Below are positions 60,265 to 64,000 of a DNA stretch of 64,000 nucleotides, piece after piece; within the stretch, counting starts at the first letter, position 1; each line of letters begins with the position of its first letter. Origin of the DNA: Streptomyces rubrogriseus (lineage in GTDB: Bacteria; Actinomycetota; Actinomycetes; Streptomycetales; Streptomycetaceae); assembly GCF_027947575.1 (NCBI RefSeq), contig NZ_CP116256.1, positions 3,906,001 through 3,970,000 of the forward strand, given 5' to 3'. The position numbers and the translations under genes were made by a program. The notes beneath the pieces are model-generated. The model saw only the letters and a list, made by a program, of their open reading frames with translations. It was not told where the DNA came from and did no database searches.

Positions 60265-62232
60265 CTAGCCGCGAAAGCCGAGTACGGTCGTGAACTCCCG
60301 CACGCCGTCGGTGACACCGGTGCCGACCAGGGTGGTGGCCGGTTCCTTGCGCCCGAAGCCGGGGGAGTACCAGCCCAGCGGCGGGTCGGTCTCCCCGCGA
60401 TGCGCCCGCCAGGACAGTCCGCCGGGCAGGTCGAGCACCGCGGAGCGTTCCTCGCCGTCCCGGGTCCAGGTGAGCGCGGCGCGGCTGCCCACCAGGTCCG
60501 CGGCGACCGCCGGACCCAGGTGGAACGCCAGGCGCACGGACCGGCGCGGGCCGCGCACCTCGTCCACCACCCGCAGCTCCCGGCTCGCGGCCGTCAGCTC
60601 CACCCGGCGGCGGTGCACGGAGTCCCCGTACCCGTCGTGCTCGGCGCACCAGCGGGACACCTTCTCGTCGGACGTGTCCACGGCCAGGACCCGGGTGCGG
60701 GCGTGCCGGGTCCACAGGAACGGGCCGCCGGAGACGGACTGGTCGGCGCCGTCCAGCTCCAGGGTGTTGTGGCCGAGCGTCGAGCGGAAGTACCCCCGCC
60801 ACGCGGGCTGCCCGTGGTAGCAGTACGTCCCCGGGTCACAGAGCACGTCGACCCCGTCGTGCCGGACCTCCACCGACAGCGCGTCCGCGTGGGCGTGCGC
60901 GGCGATGGACAGGAAGCCGTGCGGACCGCCGTCGCAGCGGCACCAGATCCCGCCGGGACCGCGCAGCACCGTGAGCCCCGCGTCCGCGAAGTGGGCCGGC
61001 CTGCGCGCCGGGCGGGCCACGGCCCGGCCCGCTCCGTCCCCGCCGTACGGCCGGACCAGCGCCGCCAGCAGCGGGGTGCGCACATCCGTGCCGGTCACCG
61101 TCGGCCACCAGGGGAGCGAACCGAACACGGCGTCCCCGGTGGCGAGCAGCGAGCCCCAGCGGTCGGTGCCCGCGCCGTCCACCACCAGGCCGTGGCCGTC
61201 GTCCGCGTCCCCCTGCCGCGGCGGCCGCAGCCGGTCGTCCACGACGGCGGCGAGCGCGTCGGTCATCCGCAGCAGCACCAGCCGGACCGTCGTCGGAACC
61301 GGCACACCGGCGGCGTCCGCCTCCGCCACCGCGGCCAGGCCGAGTTCCAGCACCAGCCCGTGGTACTCGGTGGCCAGCTCCCGGTTGAGGCCGGAGAGGA
61401 ACGTGTTGCCGCGCAGATGCCGCTCCAGCGACCGCAGCGCGTCGTCCCGCCACCGTACCGACTCGGGGAACCACCCGAAGGCACAGGCCGCGGCCAACTG
61501 CCCCGCGGCCTCCGCCACGACGTGGTTGTTCGCCGACGAACCCCGGCTGGGGAAGGCGGCCAGCCAGCGCTGGTGGTGCCAGATCTGCTTCAGCGCCGCC
61601 GGGTTGCCCTCGAAGAGCGCGGCGGCGCCCGGCCAGCCGTCGAGCAGCCGGCGGATCCACACCCAGGACAGCAGCCGGATCCCCAGCTCGATGCCGCTGA
61701 CCCAGTGCACCCCGCGCAGCGGCGCGTTGGACGCCCACCACGACCGCAGGTGCTCGGCCACGCGCTCGGCGTACCGCTCGTCGCCGGTGACGGCGTAGGC
61801 CGCGGCGAGCACGGTGAGGTACTGGTGCCGGGACGGCTCCCAGATCTGCTTGATGTCCCCTACCGCCTCCTCGTCGCGGTACGGCACGTCGAAGGCGTAG
61901 CCCCACGGCGCCCGGCGCCCGGTCTTCGAGTCGAAGCACCAGTCCGGATCGACCAGGTCGTCCCGGAGCACGCCGAAGTACTCGACGTGCCCGGCCAGCA
62001 GGCGGTCCGCCTCGGCGACGAGGCGCTTCGCGGCGTCCGGCGGCACCGCGGCGATCGTCCCGGCGGGCAGGACCGCGGTGAACCGGGCCCCGGTCACGTC
62101 CGGGGCGGCCGGCCGCACCGACCGCCACCGTCGCCTGCGGACCGTGTCGCCCACCCGGCCGCCCACCTCGCGCGGCCCCATCCGGGACAGCCGCCGCAGG
62201 TACCAGCCCGCACTCCCCGGGGTCACGGTCAT
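60265..62232 (-). CDS. Heparinase II/III-like polysaccharide lyase
   Basis: This 655-aa protein opens with the alpha/alpha toroid region (KQIWEPSRHQYLTVLAAAYAVTGDERYAERVAEHLRSW, GIELGIRLLSWVWI, SSANNHVVAEAAGQLAAA with the conserved Asn-Asn-His) and ends with the beta-sandwich of heparinase II/III (AAHAHADALSVEVRHDGVDVLCDPGTYCYHG). H-A-H-A-D-A-L carries the likely catalytic His region. No signal peptide is seen at the N-terminus of the ATG at 62232. In many glycan operons such proteins trim or release the polymer. Its stop is 21 bp from the lipoprotein gene. Confidence 0.9.
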   Translation of the reverse strand: MTVTPGSAGWYLRRLSRMGPREVGGRVGDTVRRRRWRSVRPAAPDVTGARFTAVLPAGTIAAVPPDAAKRLVAEADRLLAGHVEYFGVLRDDLVDPDWCFDSKTGRRAPWGYAFDVPYRDEEAVGDIKQIWEPSRHQYLTVLAAAYAVTGDERYAERVAEHLRSWWASNAPLRGVHWVSGIELGIRLLSWVWIRRLLDGWPGAAALFEGNPAALKQIWHHQRWLAAFPSRGSSANNHVVAEAAGQLAAACAFGWFPESVRWRDDALRSLERHLRGNTFLSGLNRELATEYHGLVLELGLAAVAEADAAGVPVPTTVRLVLLRMTDALAAVVDDRLRPPRQGDADDGHGLVVDGAGTDRWGSLLATGDAVFGSLPWWPTVTGTDVRTPLLAALVRPYGGDGAGRAVARPARRPAHFADAGLTVLRGPGGIWCRCDGGPHGFLSIAAHAHADALSVEVRHDGVDVLCDPGTYCYHGQPAWRGYFRSTLGHNTLELDGADQSVSGGPFLWTRHARTRVLAVDTSDEKVSRWCAEHDGYGDSVHRRRVELTAASRELRVVDEVRGPRRSVRLAFHLGPAVAADLVGSRAALTWTRDGEERSAVLDLPGGLSWRAHRGETDPPLGWYSPGFGRKEPATTLVGTGVTDGVREFTTVLGFRG

Positions 62233-64000
62233 CGCGCCTCCGCCAGATCCACCGGAGCACCGGCGGCCAGAGCGGTCCGCACGGCGAGGGTGGCCGCCGT
62301 GGTGGCGACCAGCGACTCGAGCGGCACCGGCATCGGCCCGCCGGTCCGCACCGCCCGGACGAACGCGGCCAGTTCGGCCGACTGGCCCTTGTCCCGGGCC
62401 TTGGGCAGCCGCGAACTGACCCACCGCTTGCGGCCGTCGTAGACCGAACTGCGGACGAAGTCGTCGAGCTGCAGCACCTTGCCGTCCGCGACCAGGTCCA
62501 GCGTCTCCTTGGGGAAGCCGGCCGCGCCGGTGGTGACGTAGCTGAGGGTGGCGGTGGACCCGTCCGGATAGCCCAGCACGACCTGGAGGTCCTCGTTGCC
62601 CGACGGGGCGAGCGCGTACACCGAGACCGGGTCGGCCCCGAGCAGCCAGCTCGCCGTGTCGACGAAGTGCCCGCCCTCACCGGCGAACCGCGAGCCCTCG
62701 GTGCCCTGCTGGAGGTACCAGCTGCCGTGGTCGAGCCGCCCCGCGTTGACGAGGTAGCGCAGGCTGGCCGGCCCGGTGCGGGCGCCGAACCGCTTCCTGG
62801 CCTCCTGGAGCAGCGGCGCGAACCGGCGGTTGAAGCCCACCTGCAACCGGTCGTTGCCGGACTCCTCCACCGCCGCGAGCACTCCGGTCAGCTCGTCCCC
62901 GGTCAGCGCCAGCGGCTTCTCCACGAAAACGGCCTTGCCGGCCAGCAGCGCCTTGCGGGTCAGTTCGGCGTGCGAGCTGTGCCGGGTGACCACGAACACC
63001 GCGTCCACGGACGCGTCGCCGAGCACGGCGTCCAGATCGGTGGTCGCCCGTCCGAACCCGAACTTCCGCTGCGCGTTGGCCGCGGACAGCGCCGTCGTGG
63101 TGACGACCGTGGACAGCTCGACGCCCTCGCGCCGGGCCAGATGCGGCAACAGCATCGACGTCGCGTAGTTGCCGGCGCCGACGAAGGCCAGGCGCACCGG
63201 TGTCCGGGCGGCCCGTGCCGGCGCGGACGCGTTGCCGCCGCGCCGCACCGCGGGCACCGTCACCGCCGGTGCCCCGGCCGGCGCCTCGCCGTCGGGCTGC
63301 CCGGGGTAGCGGAACAGCACGGCGACGGCCTTGAGGGCGCCGTCCTGCAGACTCCGGTACGTCTCGACCGCGTCGTCGAAGTCGGCGGTACGGGTGATCA
63401 GCGGCGCCACGTCGACCCGGCCCCGGGCGACGAGGTCGAGGAAGCAGGCCAGATTGCGCCGCTCGGTCCAGCGCACGTAGCCGATCGGGTAGTCCCGCCC
63501 CTCCAGCTCGTACTCCGGGTCGTAGCGACCGGGGCCGTAGGAGCGGGAGAACCGGACGTCCAGCTCCTTCTCGTAGTACGCGTTCCACGGCAGGTCCAGG
63601 CGGCACTTGCCGATGTCGACGACCCGGCCGCGGTCCCGGCACAGCCGCGCGGCCAGTTCGACGGGCTGGTTGCTGCCGCCGCCGGCCGCCAGGTACACCT
63701 GGTCCACGCCGTGGCCGTCGGTGAGTTCGGCGACGGCGCTCTCCACGGCCGGGGACGCGGGGTCGCCGCAGGCGGCGGCGCCCAGCCGCTCGGCCAGCTC
63801 GCAGCGTTCCGCGTCGGGGTCCGCACCGACCACCCGGACGCCGGAGGCGACGAGCAGCTGCACCACCAGCTGGCCGATCAGACCGAGCCCGATGACCAGA
63901 GCCGTCTCGCCGAGCCGCGACTCGCCCTGGCGGACGCCCTGCAGCGCGATCGAACCGACGGTGCCGAAGGCCGCGTCCCGCGGCGCGAGACCGTCCGGCA
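62229..64000 (-). CDS. Two-domain zinc-type dehydrogenase / Gfo-Idh-MocA oxidoreductase (partial)
   Basis: The frame is open to the right edge, so the N-terminus is missing and the GTG at 63866 is only internal. The visible part has a Rossmann stretch G-L-G-L-I-G-Q-L and D-G-H-G-V-D-Q-V-Y-L-A-A-G-G-G-S of a medium-chain dehydrogenase, then a linker at about residues 195-220, then a second enzyme, Gfo/Idh/MocA (RLAFVGAGNYATSMLLPHL, HSSHAELTRKALLAGKAVFVEKPLALTGDEL with the catalytic E-K-P, GEGGHFVDTASWLLG). This bi-domain pairing occurs in polysaccharide gene clusters and should oxidise or reduce a nucleotide sugar. Its stop overlaps the heparinase start (ATGA). Confidence 0.92.
   Translation of the reverse strand, partial: PDGLAPRDAAFGTVGSIALQGVRQGESRLGETALVIGLGLIGQLVVQLLVASGVRVVGADPDAERCELAERLGAAACGDPASPAVESAVAELTDGHGVDQVYLAAGGGSNQPVELAARLCRDRGRVVDIGKCRLDLPWNAYYEKELDVRFSRSYGPGRYDPEYELEGRDYPIGYVRWTERRNLACFLDLVARGRVDVAPLITRTADFDDAVETYRSLQDGALKAVAVLFRYPGQPDGEAPAGAPAVTVPAVRRGGNASAPARAARTPVRLAFVGAGNYATSMLLPHLARREGVELSTVVTTTALSAANAQRKFGFGRATTDLDAVLGDASVDAVFVVTRHSSHAELTRKALLAGKAVFVEKPLALTGDELTGVLAAVEESGNDRLQVGFNRRFAPLLQEARKRFGARTGPASLRYLVNAGRLDHGSWYLQQGTEGSRFAGEGGHFVDTASWLLGADPVSVYALAPSGNEDLQVVLGYPDGSTATLSYVTTGAAGFPKETLDLVADGKVLQLDDFVRSSVYDGRKRWVSSRLPKARDKGQSAELAAFVRAVRTGGPMPVPLESLVATTAATLAVRTALAAGAPVDLAEAR

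Overview
The window is very GC-rich actinobacterial DNA. Codon use, frequent GTG starts, ATGA/GTGA stop-start overlaps and the gene families present (spore-associated-protein-like secreted protein, ECF41 sigma factor, GPP34 protein, DUF574-type methyltransferase, Cys-free L32 paralogue) all point to Streptomyces or a close relative. I see no rRNA, tRNA, CRISPR array or complete insertion sequence. One short MITE-like element and two gene remnants are present.

Layout. 1-3.9 kb: the end of a MASE1 membrane protein, an orphan sugar-type ABC binding lipoprotein, and a marR-MFS pair with a palindromic operator. 4-5.9 kb: a secreted SH3-type protein preceded by a broken duplicate of its own C-terminus, then a DUF2809 membrane protein. 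5.9-11.9 kb: a divergent 5-oxoproline (pyroglutamate) locus. pxpABC runs leftward; a two-subunit DUF969/DUF979 permease, pyroglutamyl peptidase and DUF2891 run rightward. Two identical 15-bp palindromes each sit between the -35 and -10 of one of the two promoters. 11.9-16.2 kb: a zinc-independent L32 gene with a Zur-like box, then a malY-malX PTS unit and a TrmB/LuxR-type regulator. 16.3-21.7 kb: a large subtilase and a divergent SGNH hydrolase. 21.7-25.3 kb: two TetR systems, one with an aldo/keto reductase and one with an alpha/beta hydrolase, separated by a 185-bp inverted-repeat element.

25.4-34 kb: a PmoA-like protein with a LacI-type palindrome and a decayed cupin gene behind it, an MMPL exporter, a NarL-type two-component pair, a homoserine-dehydrogenase-like protein and two oxidoreductases. 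34-45.8 kb: small membrane and hypothetical proteins, ECF41 sigma factor SigJ, GPP34, a degenerate Fic-type toxin with its antitoxin, a NAD kinase paralogue, a spore-associated-like secreted protein, and a HEAT / MerR-HEAT / methyltransferase operon read from a typical 19-bp-spaced MerR promoter. Further on are a second methyltransferase, a HAD phosphatase, a CGNR regulator and a PAP2 phosphatase.

45.9-64 kb: a single leftward run of fifteen tightly packed genes that continues past the right edge. It encodes an extracellular polysaccharide system: a two-domain dehydrogenase/Gfo-Idh enzyme, heparinase-type lyase, beta-helix lipoprotein, O-antigen polymerase/ligase-like protein, GT4 and GT2 glycosyltransferases, sugar C-methyltransferase, glucose-1-phosphate cytidylyltransferase-like enzyme, PIG-L deacetylase, NAD-dependent epimerase, DUF4910 aminopeptidase-like protein, flippase, pyruvyltransferase, RmlC-like epimerase and a GSA-aminotransferase-like PLP enzyme. 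Together these look able to build an unusual C-methylated, pyruvylated glycan, move it across the membrane, polymerise it and trim it. It is my best candidate for an undescribed system here.
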